Shown: positions 1-10,163, counted from the first letter of the stretch. The stretch: DNA of 58,766 bases from an uncultured Clostridia bacterium (GCA_947589835.1 CANQCT010000003.1:1-58766), one strand, 5' to 3'. Notes: generated by a model not told the origin, from the letters alone. Program-made: numbers and translations.

Positions 1-318
1 TATACAAAAATATATTCAGGTGGAGTTCCTGAATTTAAAGAAAACGACATATTTACAACAATTATACCTTTAAATGCCACTGTAAATGCACCTGTAAATG
101 AGCCTGTAAATGCACTTGTAAAATTAAATAATACTCAAAAATTGATTATTAAATTAATGAGGGAAAATAATCAAATTACACAAATAGAATTATCAAGAGC
201 ATTAAAAGTAAATGAATCAACAATAAAAAGAAATATTAGTAAATTAAGAAATAAAGGGATGTTAAGAAGAATTGGGTCAGATAAAAACGGATATTGGGAA
301 GTATCTAGTGAAAAATGA
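1..318 (+). CDS. C-terminal part of an ATP-binding/winged-helix (AlbA_2-type) transcriptional regulator-like protein, truncated by window start
   Basis: Frame 1 open from base 1 to TGA at 316-318: YTKIYSGGVPEFKENDIFTTIIPLNATVNAPVNEPVNALVKLNNTQKLIIKLMRENNQITQIELSRALKVNESTIKRNISKLRNKGMLRRIGSDKNGYWEVSSEK; C-terminal wHTH pattern. Confidence 0.6.
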   Translation, partial: YTKIYSGGVPEFKENDIFTTIIPLNATVNAPVNEPVNALVKLNNTQKLIIKLMRENNQITQIELSRALKVNESTIKRNISKLRNKGMLRRIGSDKNGYWEVSSEK

Positions 319-377
319 ATAAGTTGATTTGAAGAAGGCGAAAGATTTTTAATTTTACCAAGAGAATTGTATAAATA

Positions 378-406
378 AAAAGCTATTCGTTATGAATAGC
401 TTTTTG
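378..406. terminator. Intrinsic terminator hairpin AAAAAGCTATTC..GAATAGCTTTTT
   Basis: Perfect inverted repeat with T-run. Confidence 0.7.
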
Positions 407-617
407 CGACGCTCAGCGTCTACACGGGTTTGGTCCTTGTGAGACCAAGTAAATAATATTATTTATAATATATATTATTCATCTTTATAATTAAATTATA
501 CACTAAATTTTATTTTTTATTTTTTAAAAAAATTTTAATATACCAATTGCAGAGAATAAAAACAAATGATAAAATAAAAGTTGACAAAACATTACAAAAG
601 ATAGGGGGAAAATTAAA

Positions 618-866
618 ATGTTAATAATATGTAGCGAATGTGGTAAAGAGTATTCAGACCAAGCAAAGAGCAAATAGCAAGTGCAACAACAATTGATTAT
701 AGAACTTTATACAAAGGTGCAAATACACTAAAGGGTAAGTTCTATAAAATAACAGGTGAATCGCTTGGCAATTATACATATACTGCTGTTCTAGGAAACA
801 ATAATACAGTTCCATATTTAAGGGTTTATGCAGAAAACCTAAAAGTTATTGGACATACAGATTAAC
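618..866 (+). pseudogene. Decayed small zinc-ribbon protein
   Basis: ATG..MLIICSECGKEYSDQAKSK* interrupted, followed by open stretch TTIDYRTLYKGANTLKGKFYKITGESLGNYTYTAVLGNNNTVPYLRVYAENLKVIGHTD* in another frame; only one CxxC remains. Confidence 0.45.
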
Positions 867-907
867 AATAACTCAAATAATATTATAATACGTGGCCACT
901 GCCACCA

Positions 908-2761
908 ATCGAGTAGAGAATAAATAATTATTTTATTTATTCCCTCTCACACCACCGTACGTGCCGTTCGGCATACGGCGGTTCAATTTATATTTCAACA
1001 TGTACTTTTGCATATTGGTCTGATAGAAATATCAGACCTCTTTTTCTTAGTCTGTCATTATTTATTGCAAATTTGAGCCATTCTGTTTTTGCTACTAACT
1101 GATAGCCTTTACCTGTATATGCTAAGCCATATGCTATATCTGGTCTTACTCCTAGTTGTCTTAATGCTTTCTCTTTTCTTTGTGGTTTCTTCCATTGCTT
1201 CCATATTATTACTCTTATTCTTGTTCTTAGATGCTCATCTATTGTTTGTATGGCATTTTTCATGTTGGCTATTCTAAAGTAGTTTATCCAACCTCTTACT
1301 AAGTAGTTTATCTGTTTTATTCTATTGTCTAAGCTTATACTCCAGCTCCTCTTTGTTAATGCTTTTAGTTTTCTTTTTAGTTTCTGATATGCCTTAATGT
1401 GTGGTTTTGGTTTCCACCTTCCTTTATTGTCTTTCCAAAAACTAAAGCTTAAATATTTGGTCTGTGTTGGTCTTGTTACTTTGCTCTTCTCTGCATTTAC
1501 TTTCAAACCTAATTTCTTTTCAATAAATTTTGTTATTGAACCTAAAACTCGGTTCGCTGCTTTTTCACTCTTAACCATTATTATACAGTCGTCCGCATAG
1601 CGGACGAACTGTAAGCCACGTGCTTCTAATTCTTTATCTAGTTCATTTAACATTATATTTGATAGTAGTGGACTTAGGTTGCCTCCTTGTGGTGTTCCTT
1701 TGTCAGTTGCTCTTATTACTCCATTTTCCATTACTCCTGCACTTAGATATTTTCTTATCAATGATACTACATCTCCGTCTTTTATTGTCCTCATTATGAT
1801 ATTGATTAGTCTATCTTGGTCTACTGTATCGAAAAACTTCTCTAGGTCTATATCTACTATCCACTCATATCCGTCATTTAGATATTCTAACGCTTTTATT
1901 ACTGCCTGTTCACAACTTCTTTTTGGTCTAAACCCATAACTATTATCACTAAATTGCTCTTCAAATATTGGGCTTAATATTTGCACCATTGCTTGTTGTA
2001 TTATTCTATCAAATACTGTTGGTATTCCTAGATTTCTCATTTTGCCATTTTCTTTTGGTATTTGCACTCTTTTTACTGGTTGTGGCTTGTATTTCCTTTT
2101 ACGTATTTGGTTTAGCAGTTTTTCTTTGTTTCCCTTTATGTATTCATCTACTTCGTTCACTGTTATTCCGTCTACTCCTGCTACTCCTTTGTTTGCTACA
2201 ACCTTCTTGTATGCTTGGTTAAGATTTTCTTTTGCTAAGATTTGCTCTAAAAGTTCCATGTTTGTTTCTCCTTCTCCTTTCTCGATGACGAATAAATGAT
2301 TGATTTTGAATATTCTTTGGAATACGTCCATACCATTTTCATTAACACATTCTAATTATTATTCGCCCCTAATTTTGGTGTTTGAAACACTACAAATTGT
2401 TCAACCCTTCGAAAAAATTTTTTCCTACTATGGTATCTGCTGACTTCTTGCGATAAACCTTTTTCGACCATTATTTCTAATGTCCGCAAGACCTCACGGG
2501 GTAAGTCGTTTAATTTTCCTCTTTTACTCACTTGATTTACTTGATAAGGTTACGTACATCTTTTGGGCTTTAACTTCATACGTAGTCTTACCCTCTTATC
2601 AAGCCTTATTATCAAGTTTTTGTTCATTGAGCCAAGATTTTGCTACACACTTCCTCCACGTCACACCTCACGATGGAACGCTTGTGTTTCACTATGTGGT
2701 TGGCGATGTATACCTCCACTTCGGACTTTCACCGATTAACTAAACGACATGCCCGTCGCAC
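908..2761 (-). mobile_element. Group II intron (class C-like), apparently full length
   Basis: Minus-strand 5' end GTGCGACGGGC at 2761; 3' domain V-like GCCGTATGCCGAACGGCACGTACGGTGGTGTGAGAGG, domain VI-like stem and end CTACTCGAT at ~908; RT ORF inside; lies directly downstream of a terminator hairpin. Confidence 0.8.
988..2331 (-). CDS. ltrA: Group II intron reverse transcriptase/maturase
   Basis: RT motifs GTPQGGNLSPLLSN and FVRYADD; maturase region IRGWINYFRI-type; no HNH endonuclease C-terminus. Confidence 0.95.
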   Translation of the reverse strand: MDVFQRIFKINHLFVIEKGEGETNMELLEQILAKENLNQAYKKVVANKGVAGVDGITVNEVDEYIKGNKEKLLNQIRKRKYKPQPVKRVQIPKENGKMRNLGIPTVFDRIIQQAMVQILSPIFEEQFSDNSYGFRPKRSCEQAVIKALEYLNDGYEWIVDIDLEKFFDTVDQDRLINIIMRTIKDGDVVSLIRKYLSAGVMENGVIRATDKGTPQGGNLSPLLSNIMLNELDKELEARGLQFVRYADDCIIMVKSEKAANRVLGSITKFIEKKLGLKVNAEKSKVTRPTQTKYLSFSFWKDNKGRWKPKPHIKAYQKLKRKLKALTKRSWSISLDNRIKQINYLVRGWINYFRIANMKNAIQTIDEHLRTRIRVIIWKQWKKPQRKEKALRQLGVRPDIAYGLAYTGKGYQLVAKTEWLKFAINNDRLRKRGLIFLSDQYAKVHVEI

Positions 2762-2764
2762 ATA

Positions 2765-2804
2765 AAAAACGCTTATATCTCGAATTCTTGATATAAGCGT
2801 TTTT
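2765..2804 (-). terminator. Intrinsic terminator AAAAACGCTTATATC..GATATAAGCGTTTTT immediately 5' of the intron
   Basis: 15 bp perfect inverted repeat with T-run on both strands. Confidence 0.85.
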
Positions 2805-2863
2805 AGCAAATTTACCTTTTGTGAACTTGCTTAAAGTAAATTGCAGCCCTTTAAAATGCAATC

Positions 2864-3085
2864 CTATTCAGCTCTTCTTTCACTCTTAGTGCCTCCGCAC
2901 AACTTTTCATACTCCTTGCACTTTATTTTATATTCTAATTGCTGTGTTAAATATCTGTAATACATATATGCTTGTTCATATTGCATAACAGGGTTAAACA
3001 TAGAATTATCTCCCATCATAGGATCATAATAATTATCATAATTCATATTCATATATGGGGGAAAATTAGGATCATTTTTTTCCAT
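2864..3085 (-). CDS. Small hypothetical protein (Met/Tyr/Asn-rich)
   Basis: ORF MEKNDPNFPPYMNMNYDNYYDP...; upstream AAGGA; ORF track start at 3106 uses TTG, ATG at 3085 preferred. Confidence 0.6.
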   Translation of the reverse strand: MEKNDPNFPPYMNMNYDNYYDPMMGDNSMFNPVMQYEQAYMYYRYLTQQLEYKIKCKEYEKLCGGTKSERRAE

Positions 3086-3273
3086 AATAAAACCAAATCC
3101 TTGCAAACGTATTTAGGTTTTTATAAGGCTACCTATAAACCTTTGTAGCATATTAAATATAAAACATTTTATTCTATAACTAAAAAAATTATGCTAATAA
3201 ATTAATAAAAAAATTGCGTGAATAATTGCATTAAAAATATAAATAAAGCACTAATTAAGCTTATGCTACAAAA

Positions 3274-4494
3274 TCATACAAAAGCTATAAACTGAAGTGC
3301 AATTAATGTATAAAGTGCTGCAAATACACCCTGAATAATCTTTCCAAAAAAGTAAGTTTTAATAGATAAGCCTGACTTGCTAACTATACTAAAAACTTGT
3401 AACAAAACTGATATTCCACCAAAGCCTAGTAAAAAGGCGCATAAAATAATTTTTATATTCATTAAGCTTACTCCGCTAATTGTAGCTACTAAACTAACAC
3501 CATTTGTTAATTCCACAATTCCAGATATTAAAGAAGCTCCGAATTCAGCAGGAATATTAAAAATTGACAAAATAGGTGATACAATAATGGAAACAAAATT
3601 TATAATTCCACTTTGATTTAATATAGATATAATTACAGAAAATATAACTACAAAACCACCAATTAAAAAAATGGTAGATGTGGCATTAGTAATGCTTTTT
3701 CCTAAAGTATCACCTAAAGAAGAAAAGCTAACCTCTTTATTATTAGAATTTTGCAAATTATTTGATTTATCTATGTTTCTAGTATTTTTATAAAGCATTT
3801 TATTTCTATAATGCCTATTTAAATTGGTGTTTTCAGAACTAATTGGATGAAGGTTATAGTTGTTACTATGTCTACTAGCTAGCTTTTCATTATTCTTAAA
3901 ATGTGAAATAACATTAAGCAAAATTCCAACAGTAATAGAACTAAACAAATGAGTAACAAAAAGTAAAATTCCAATTTTGCTATTTCCAAATAAACTTACA
4001 CCAACAGTGCCTATAATAAATAAAGGTCCAGAATTATTAGTAAAAGCAATCATTCTTTCTGCTTCTTCTTTAGTGCAAATTCCATTTTCCTTAAAACTAC
4101 TAACAATTTTAGCTCCAACAGGGTAACCGCTAATTAGCCCCATTAAAAATGCAAAGCTTGCCTCACCAGGTACGCCAAATAAAGGGCGCATTATAAAGTT
4201 AAAATATTTGCCCAAAATTGAAATTATATTAGTTTGGCTTAATAATTCTGTTGCAACAAAAAATGGAAAAAGTGAAGGTACAACAGCAGTTGCCCATAAT
4301 ATAAGACCGTTTTTTGCAGCGGTTAAATTGCTAGCAGAAAACAGAACTAAGCAAATAGAAAATAAGCAAAATACAATAGAAATAGCATTCTTACGTATGG
4401 AATAAATGAATATTTTTACTTTATTTTTAGAGGCTCTTTCACTTACTGTATGGATGTAGGCATTTTCTAAAGTAGTGGAAAAATCTTTTGCCAT
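3274..4494 (-). CDS. ylbJ: Sporulation integral membrane protein YlbJ (nucleoside-recognition/Gate domain)
   Basis: Polytopic membrane protein with GLISGYPVGAKIVSSF..TKEEAERMIAFTNNSGPLFIIGTVG motif. Confidence 0.85.
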   Translation of the reverse strand: MAKDFSTTLENAYIHTVSERASKNKVKIFIYSIRKNAISIVFCLFSICLVLFSASNLTAAKNGLILWATAVVPSLFPFFVATELLSQTNIISILGKYFNFIMRPLFGVPGEASFAFLMGLISGYPVGAKIVSSFKENGICTKEEAERMIAFTNNSGPLFIIGTVGVSLFGNSKIGILLFVTHLFSSITVGILLNVISHFKNNEKLASRHSNNYNLHPISSENTNLNRHYRNKMLYKNTRNIDKSNNLQNSNNKEVSFSSLGDTLGKSITNATSTIFLIGGFVVIFSVIISILNQSGIINFVSIIVSPILSIFNIPAEFGASLISGIVELTNGVSLVATISGVSLMNIKIILCAFLLGFGGISVLLQVFSIVSKSGLSIKTYFFGKIIQGVFAALYTLIALQFIAFV

Positions 4495-4654
4495 ATTTTA
4501 ATTCCTCACATAATATATTTAGGTTTTTAAAAGGCTACCAATAAACCTTTACACATAAAATATATATGCCTACAATTGTTGAAAAATTCAAAAAAATGCT
4601 GTATAATAAATATATTAGCATTTCGCTATAATTTATTATTAAGGAGGAAACTTA

Positions 4655-5164
4655 ATGGAATACTATGACTCTATTGCTGAACGTGCCAAAGAAATCGGGC
4701 GGTACACTGTAGAAAACAATACCACTTTAAGACAGACCGCCAAAAAATTTGGGATAAGTAAGTCTACATGTCACAAAGACCTTACTGAAAGGTTACCAAA
4801 GTACGACGCGGAACTGGCCGAAGAAGTAAAAAAAGTTCTTATGAGCAATAAGGCTATGTCTACCATTAAAGGAGGTCAAGCAACCCAAAAAAAGTATGAA
4901 GAAAATATGAACGTTTATGTGCGTGCACAAAAAATAGGGCGGTACTTTGTAGAACACAGAGCCACCGTAAAGGAGGTTTCAAAAAAATTTGGATTAAGCG
5001 ATTCTACATGCTACCTAGATCTTACTAAAAGGTTACCCAAGTACGACGCAAAATTGGCCGAAGAAGTAAAAAAAGTTCTTATGAACAATAGGGCTATGTC
5101 TGCCATTAAAGGAAGCCAAGCAACCAAAAGAAAGTATGAGGCAAATAGGCAAAGTAAAAAATAA
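4655..5164 (+). CDS. Tandemly duplicated SpoIIID-like HTH protein (two SpoIIID units in one chain)
   Basis: Two repeats of IGRYxVExxxTxxxxxKKFGxSxSTCxxDLTxRLPKYDAxLAEEVKKVLMxNxAMSxIKGxQATxxKYE, matching the SpoIIID consensus. Confidence 0.85.
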   Translation: MEYYDSIAERAKEIGRYTVENNTTLRQTAKKFGISKSTCHKDLTERLPKYDAELAEEVKKVLMSNKAMSTIKGGQATQKKYEENMNVYVRAQKIGRYFVEHRATVKEVSKKFGLSDSTCYLDLTKRLPKYDAKLAEEVKKVLMNNRAMSAIKGSQATKRKYEANRQSKK

Positions 5165-5356
5165 CATTAAGTAATAATCCTAAAGCAATCCTTAATAGGA
5201 AACTAAAAAAGGGCAATCAAATTGATTGACTGAATTTACAAAAATACTCTACTTAAAATGTAGGGTATTTTTGTAGTTTAGTAAAAATTAGTTTTAAATT
5301 TTACTAATCTGTGTTATAATAGTAAAGTAAAAATTCAAACAAGGAACTAAAAATGT

Positions 5357-8300
5357 ATGAATTTTCTAGTAAATGCATTAGAGCAAAATCAAAAATTTAA
5401 AGAACTTTTAAGTGAAATAAAAAACTCAAAAGGTCCGGTAGCAATATCGGGCCTAGTTGACGTAGAAAAATCACACTACATAAACGGAATAAGTAACAGT
5501 ATAAAAAGGCCAATATGTGTTATTACATACAATGAGTTGCAAGCTAAAAAATTATGCCAGGACTTAAAAAGTTTTGGACTTAAAGCAATGTATTTCCCTA
5601 AAAGAGAAATAGCAAGCTATGACTATGTCGCAGAAAGCAAGGACTTGCCTTATGAAAGAATAGCAATTTTAAATAAAATTATTCTTGCAGAAAATAATAC
5701 AGAAAGTAATAAATTAGTAATCACTAAGGAAACATTAAACCAAAATGTAAAAGAAAGAGTAATATTAGTAAGTACTAAGGAAACATCAAACCAAAATAAA
5801 AAAGAAAGAGTAATAAACGAAGAAAATATAAATTCAGCTCCAATTATAATAGTAACTACAATAGAGGCTGTAATGCAAAAAATGATTACTAAAGAAGAAC
5901 TTTACAAAAATAAAATAGAATTCAAAGTAGGAAGTACACATTCTTTAGATGAATTAAAAGAAACTTTTGTAAAACTTGGCTATGAAAGAAGCGAACTAAT
6001 TGAAAATCAAGGGCAATTTAGTATACGTGGTGGAATTGTAGATGTTGGCCTTTCTGAAACAATTGGTGTTAGAATAGAATTTTGGGGAGATGAGGTGGAT
6101 TCTATTAGATATTTTCGCATTTCTTCTCAAAGGTCAACAGAAATGTTAAAAGAAATTACTATATTTCCAGCACACGAGTTCATTGTAGAAGATAAAATAA
6201 AAACTTTGAAAAAAATAGAAGAAAAATACCCAGAACAAACAGAAGATATAGAACTAATAAAAAGTGGAGATTATATTAGCAAAATAGATAAATATTTTAA
6301 TGAATTTTATGAAAATCAAGCATATTTTTTAGATTATTTATCAAAAGACTACATTATATTTTTAGATGAAGACTTAAAAATAAAACAAAGACAAGAAAAT
6401 ATAATATTAGATAATAACAATTTAATTAATTCTTTAATAGAAAAAGAAAGATTTGTGCCAGAAGCAATTAAAGAAATTAGTAATTTTGAATATAACTTTA
6501 ATTATAAGCAAATAATATACTTAGAACAAACTGATGCTATAAAAAATATGCCTAAATACTATTTTGAAACAAGAGAATTAAACTTTTATAAATCAGAATT
6601 AGAAATGTTAATTTCTGATTTAAAAACATACCAAAAATCGAAAAAGAAAGTAGTACTATTTAATGCAAATGAGGCTTCTAGCAACAAAATATGCGAAATT
6701 TTAAAACAAAATGAAATAAGCTACAAATATGAAGAAAATCCACAAAACTTAAAAGATGGAGAAATATTAGTTACAATAGGTGCATTTTCTTCAGGTTTTG
6801 AAAACTATGATTTGAACTTAATAGCAGTTAGTATGCAGCAAGGAATAGAAGAAACTGTTAAAAAGAAAAGAAAATTTAGTAATGAATTTAAGCAAGGCGA
6901 AAAAATAGTTTTTGCAGACTTAAAACAGGGAGATTTTGTAGTACATCAAACTCATGGAATAGGTGAGTTTCTAGGAGTTAATACAATTACAGCAGATAAT
7001 ATAACTAAAGATTATATTAAAATAAAATATAGAAATGATGATATTTTATATGTTCCAACTACAAATTTAGATAGTGTAAGAAAATATATAGGTGGAGGAG
7101 AAGCAGCTCCAAGACTTAATAAGCTAGGTGGAAAAGAGTGGAGTGCTACTACTAGCAAAGTAAAAAAACAATTAGAAGAAGTTGCAAAAGATTTAATAGA
7201 ATTATATGCAAAAAGAAAAAAAATTAAAGGTTTTGCATTTTCAAAAGATACACCTTGGCAAAAGCAGTTTGAGGATAGCTTTCCATACACAGAAACGGAA
7301 GACCAATTAAGATGTATTGAAGAAGTAAAACATGATATGGAAAAGCCATTTCCTATGGATAGATTGCTTTGTGGAGATGTTGGATATGGAAAAACAGAAG
7401 TAGCAATTAGAGCAGCCTTTAAAGCTGTAATGGACCAAAAGCAAGTGGCATATTTAGTACCAACTACAATTTTAGCAAATCAGCAGTATGAAGAATTTAA
7501 AAATAGAATGAGCGAATTTGCTATGAAAGTAGAGCTGTTAAACAGATTTAGAACCAAAAAAGAACAAGATGAAATTATTAAAAAATTAAAGCTAGGAGAG
7601 GTAGATGTTGTAATAGGCACACACCGATTACTTAGTAAAGATGTAGGATTTAAAGACTTAGGTTTACTTATAATTGATGAAGAGCATCGTTTTGGTGTTA
7701 AAGATAAAGAAAAAATAAAACAATTAAAAAATAGTGTAGATGTATTTACTATGACAGCAACACCAATTCCAAGAACGCTTCATATGTCTATTGTTGGAGT
7801 TCGTGATATGTCTGTTATATATGAGCCACCGCATAACCGTAAACCTGTTCAAACCTATGTATTAGAATATGATAAAGAAGTTATAACAGAGGCAATTACA
7901 AAAGAAATAGAAAGAAATGGACAGGTATTCTACTTGTACAATCAGGTAGAAAACATACAAAAAAAGGCAAATGAAATTTCACAGCTTGTACCAGAAGCAA
8001 AAGTTGCATTCGCACACGGAAAGATGTCTGGAAAAGAACTAGAAGAAATAATGCAAATGTTTGTAAAGCACGAAATAAACGTACTTGTATGTACAACAAT
8101 TTTAGAATCTGGCATAGATATTCCAAATGCTAATACCATTATTGTAGAAAATGCAGATAGACTAGGATTAGCACAACTTTATCAAATAAGAGGTAGGGTA
8201 GGAAGAAGTGATAAACAGGCATATTGTTATATTACTTACAGAAGAGATAAACTACTTTCGGAAGTAGCAGACAAAAGACTAAAAGCTATTAAAGAATTTA

Positions 8301-8911
8301 CAGAGTTTGGTTCTGGCTTTAAAATAGCTATGCGTGATTTAGAAATTCGTGGAGCCGGAAGTATGCTTGGCGAAATGCAACATGGGCATATAGAACAAGT
8401 TGGATATGATACTTATTGTAAATTATTAGATGATGTTATGAAAGAAATGCAAGGAACTGAAGTACAAGAAGAACAAGATATTCAAATAGATTTATCTGTA
8501 TCTAGTTATATACCAGATAGCTTTATTGAAAGTAGCAGTCAAAAGATTGAAATTTATCAAAATATAGCGCTTAGCAGAACAGAAGAAGACATACAAAATG
8601 TAATAGATGAAGTAATAGACCGTTATGGAAAACTACCAAAAGAACTTGAAAACTTAGTAGAAGTAACTAGAATTAAGGAACTTGCAAGAAAAGTAGGAGT
8701 TATTAAAATTACACAAAGACCTGATTCAATAGTATTTTACTTCCAAAAAGAAAGAATGCCAGTAGAAAAGGTAGATAGTTTATTAAAAGAATATGGGGTT
8801 CAAATTAGGTTTTCAGAAGGAGTTAATCCATATGTTACATTTAAAATTGGAAAAAAACAAGATAAGGAATTGCTAGCAAAAGTTAAAGAATTTTTAAAAT
8901 TAGTTGAGTAA
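5357..8911 (+). CDS. mfd: Transcription-repair coupling factor
   Basis: 1184 aa; CarD-like RID, GDVGYGKTEVAIRAAFKAV, DEEHRFGVKDKEKIK, TRCF C-terminal domain. Confidence 0.97.
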   Translation: MNFLVNALEQNQKFKELLSEIKNSKGPVAISGLVDVEKSHYINGISNSIKRPICVITYNELQAKKLCQDLKSFGLKAMYFPKREIASYDYVAESKDLPYERIAILNKIILAENNTESNKLVITKETLNQNVKERVILVSTKETSNQNKKERVINEENINSAPIIIVTTIEAVMQKMITKEELYKNKIEFKVGSTHSLDELKETFVKLGYERSELIENQGQFSIRGGIVDVGLSETIGVRIEFWGDEVDSIRYFRISSQRSTEMLKEITIFPAHEFIVEDKIKTLKKIEEKYPEQTEDIELIKSGDYISKIDKYFNEFYENQAYFLDYLSKDYIIFLDEDLKIKQRQENIILDNNNLINSLIEKERFVPEAIKEISNFEYNFNYKQIIYLEQTDAIKNMPKYYFETRELNFYKSELEMLISDLKTYQKSKKKVVLFNANEASSNKICEILKQNEISYKYEENPQNLKDGEILVTIGAFSSGFENYDLNLIAVSMQQGIEETVKKKRKFSNEFKQGEKIVFADLKQGDFVVHQTHGIGEFLGVNTITADNITKDYIKIKYRNDDILYVPTTNLDSVRKYIGGGEAAPRLNKLGGKEWSATTSKVKKQLEEVAKDLIELYAKRKKIKGFAFSKDTPWQKQFEDSFPYTETEDQLRCIEEVKHDMEKPFPMDRLLCGDVGYGKTEVAIRAAFKAVMDQKQVAYLVPTTILANQQYEEFKNRMSEFAMKVELLNRFRTKKEQDEIIKKLKLGEVDVVIGTHRLLSKDVGFKDLGLLIIDEEHRFGVKDKEKIKQLKNSVDVFTMTATPIPRTLHMSIVGVRDMSVIYEPPHNRKPVQTYVLEYDKEVITEAITKEIERNGQVFYLYNQVENIQKKANEISQLVPEAKVAFAHGKMSGKELEEIMQMFVKHEINVLVCTTILESGIDIPNANTIIVENADRLGLAQLYQIRGRVGRSDKQAYCYITYRRDKLLSEVADKRLKAIKEFTEFGSGFKIAMRDLEIRGAGSMLGEMQHGHIEQVGYDTYCKLLDDVMKEMQGTEVQEEQDIQIDLSVSSYIPDSFIESSSQKIEIYQNIALSRTEEDIQNVIDEVIDRYGKLPKELENLVEVTRIKELARKVGVIKITQRPDSIVFYFQKERMPVEKVDSLLKEYGVQIRFSEGVNPYVTFKIGKKQDKELLAKVKEFLKLVE

Positions 8912-8958
8912 TGTCGAAAATTGTCATACGAAAGTAGAATGAAAATGCATAAAATATA

Positions 8959-8987
8959 TTGACTTAAAAATGAAGTTTATTTATACT
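8959..8987 (+). promoter_or_regulatory. Sigma-A promoter TTGACT-17-TATACT upstream of a small hydrophobic peptide
   Basis: Exact spacing of 17 nt. Confidence 0.7.
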
Positions 8988-9062
8988 AATAAGTATAGAT
9001 GAGATAGTATAGAGGAACTGTGGTTGCCATCACCTATTCAAAAGATGAGGAGGTGATGTGGT

Positions 9063-9173
9063 ATGATAGAAGTATTAGCAATGTTTTTACATATGTTTAT
9101 TTTCACCACTGTATTTTTATTAATAACCGTGTTTACCTTAATTATATTTATTATAATTATGATTAGTAAATAG
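9063..9173 (+). CDS. 36-aa single-TM hydrophobic peptide, possible type I toxin
   Basis: MIEVLAMFLHMFIFTTVFLLITVFTLIIFIIIMISK with strong SD GGAGGTGATG; not in the supplied ORF track. Confidence 0.65.
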   Translation: MIEVLAMFLHMFIFTTVFLLITVFTLIIFIIIMISK

Positions 9174-9178
9174 TAATC

Positions 9179-9212
9179 GCGCCTCTAACTGGACATTGAG
9201 GTGCAATTTTTT
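9179..9212 (+). terminator. Intrinsic terminator GCGCCTC..GAGGTGC-AATTTTTT
   Basis: Hairpin followed by T6. Confidence 0.7.
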
Positions 9213-9318
9213 CCCTCGATGGCAACCACAATTTCAAAGTGGTATCTCATCTTTGTACTTTTATTATAACACAAATTAGTAAAATGTAAATATATAAATT
9301 AAAATTTTTGAAAGGAAA

Positions 9319-10143
9319 ATGGGTATGCAAATTATTTCAAGTAAAGATAATGAGCAAATTAAAGCTATTAAAAAATTAAAAGAAAAAAAGTACCGTGATG
9401 AAACAAACGAATACATTGTAGAAGGAATTAAACTAGTAAAAGAAGCAATAGAAGAAAAAGTAAATATAAAAATGATTGTTATTTGTGAAGATTGCGAAGA
9501 AGAAAGCTTAAAAAATGCAAGCAAGCCAAATACTAATCAAATTGAACAAGGTTTGCTATATGAAATAGCCAAATATGAGTGCATTTACGTTACTAAAAAA
9601 ATATTTAATATACTTTCAGAGGTGCAAACTCCACAGGGAATTTTAGCAGTAGTAGAAAAAGGAGATAGTATAGAAAATATTAATTATTCAGAAGATATTA
9701 TTTTAGCATTAGATGGAATTCAAGACCCAGGAAATTTAGGAACAATATTAAGAACAGCAGATAGTGCTAATTTAAAGCAAATTATTTTATCTGAAAATTC
9801 AGCAGATCCATATAATCCAAAAGTAGTACGTTCTACAATGGGAGCTATATTCAGAATGAACATTATAAAAACAGAAAACCTAGCCAAAACTTTGCAAATG
9901 ATTAAAAAGCATAAATTTGAAATAGTTGCCACTTCCTTAGACACAGAAAAATCTATTTACAGTATAAATTATAATAAAAAAGTAATTGTAATTGGAAATG
10001 AAGCAAATGGTGTTTCAAAGGAAATACAAGACTTATCAGATGAGAAAGTTAAAATACCAATGCTTGGTAAAACAGAAAGCCTAAATGCTTCTGTTGCAGC
10101 AAGTATTTTAATATATGAGTATGTACGAGAAAAATTGATGTAG
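9319..10143 (+). CDS. TrmH/SpoU-family 23S rRNA (ribose-2'-O)-methyltransferase
   Basis: LDGIQDPGNLGTILRTAD, IVIGNEANGVSKEI, IPMLGKTESLNASVAASILIYE motifs. Confidence 0.92.
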   Translation: MGMQIISSKDNEQIKAIKKLKEKKYRDETNEYIVEGIKLVKEAIEEKVNIKMIVICEDCEEESLKNASKPNTNQIEQGLLYEIAKYECIYVTKKIFNILSEVQTPQGILAVVEKGDSIENINYSEDIILALDGIQDPGNLGTILRTADSANLKQIILSENSADPYNPKVVRSTMGAIFRMNIIKTENLAKTLQMIKKHKFEIVATSLDTEKSIYSINYNKKVIVIGNEANGVSKEIQDLSDEKVKIPMLGKTESLNASVAASILIYEYVREKLM

Positions 10144-10163
10144 CTTTTAATATAAATAATAAT

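Larger units (their letters stand above)
8997..9252 (+). other. Candidate type I toxin-antitoxin locus bounded by two nested long-range inverted repeats
   Basis: AGATGAGATA (8997-9006)/TATCTCATCT (9243-9252) and TGTGGTTGCCATC (9019-9031)/GATGGCAACCACA (9218-9230) enclose a 36-aa hydrophobic ORF and terminator hairpin. Confidence 0.6.

Noticed and set aside
1089-2299. Plus-strand ORFs opposite the intron RT and other antisense ORFs in the track (e.g. 7896-8139, 19162-19989, 25032-25586, 47191-47727)
   Set aside because: Shadows of conserved genes in AT-rich sequence with low-complexity translations and no RBS.
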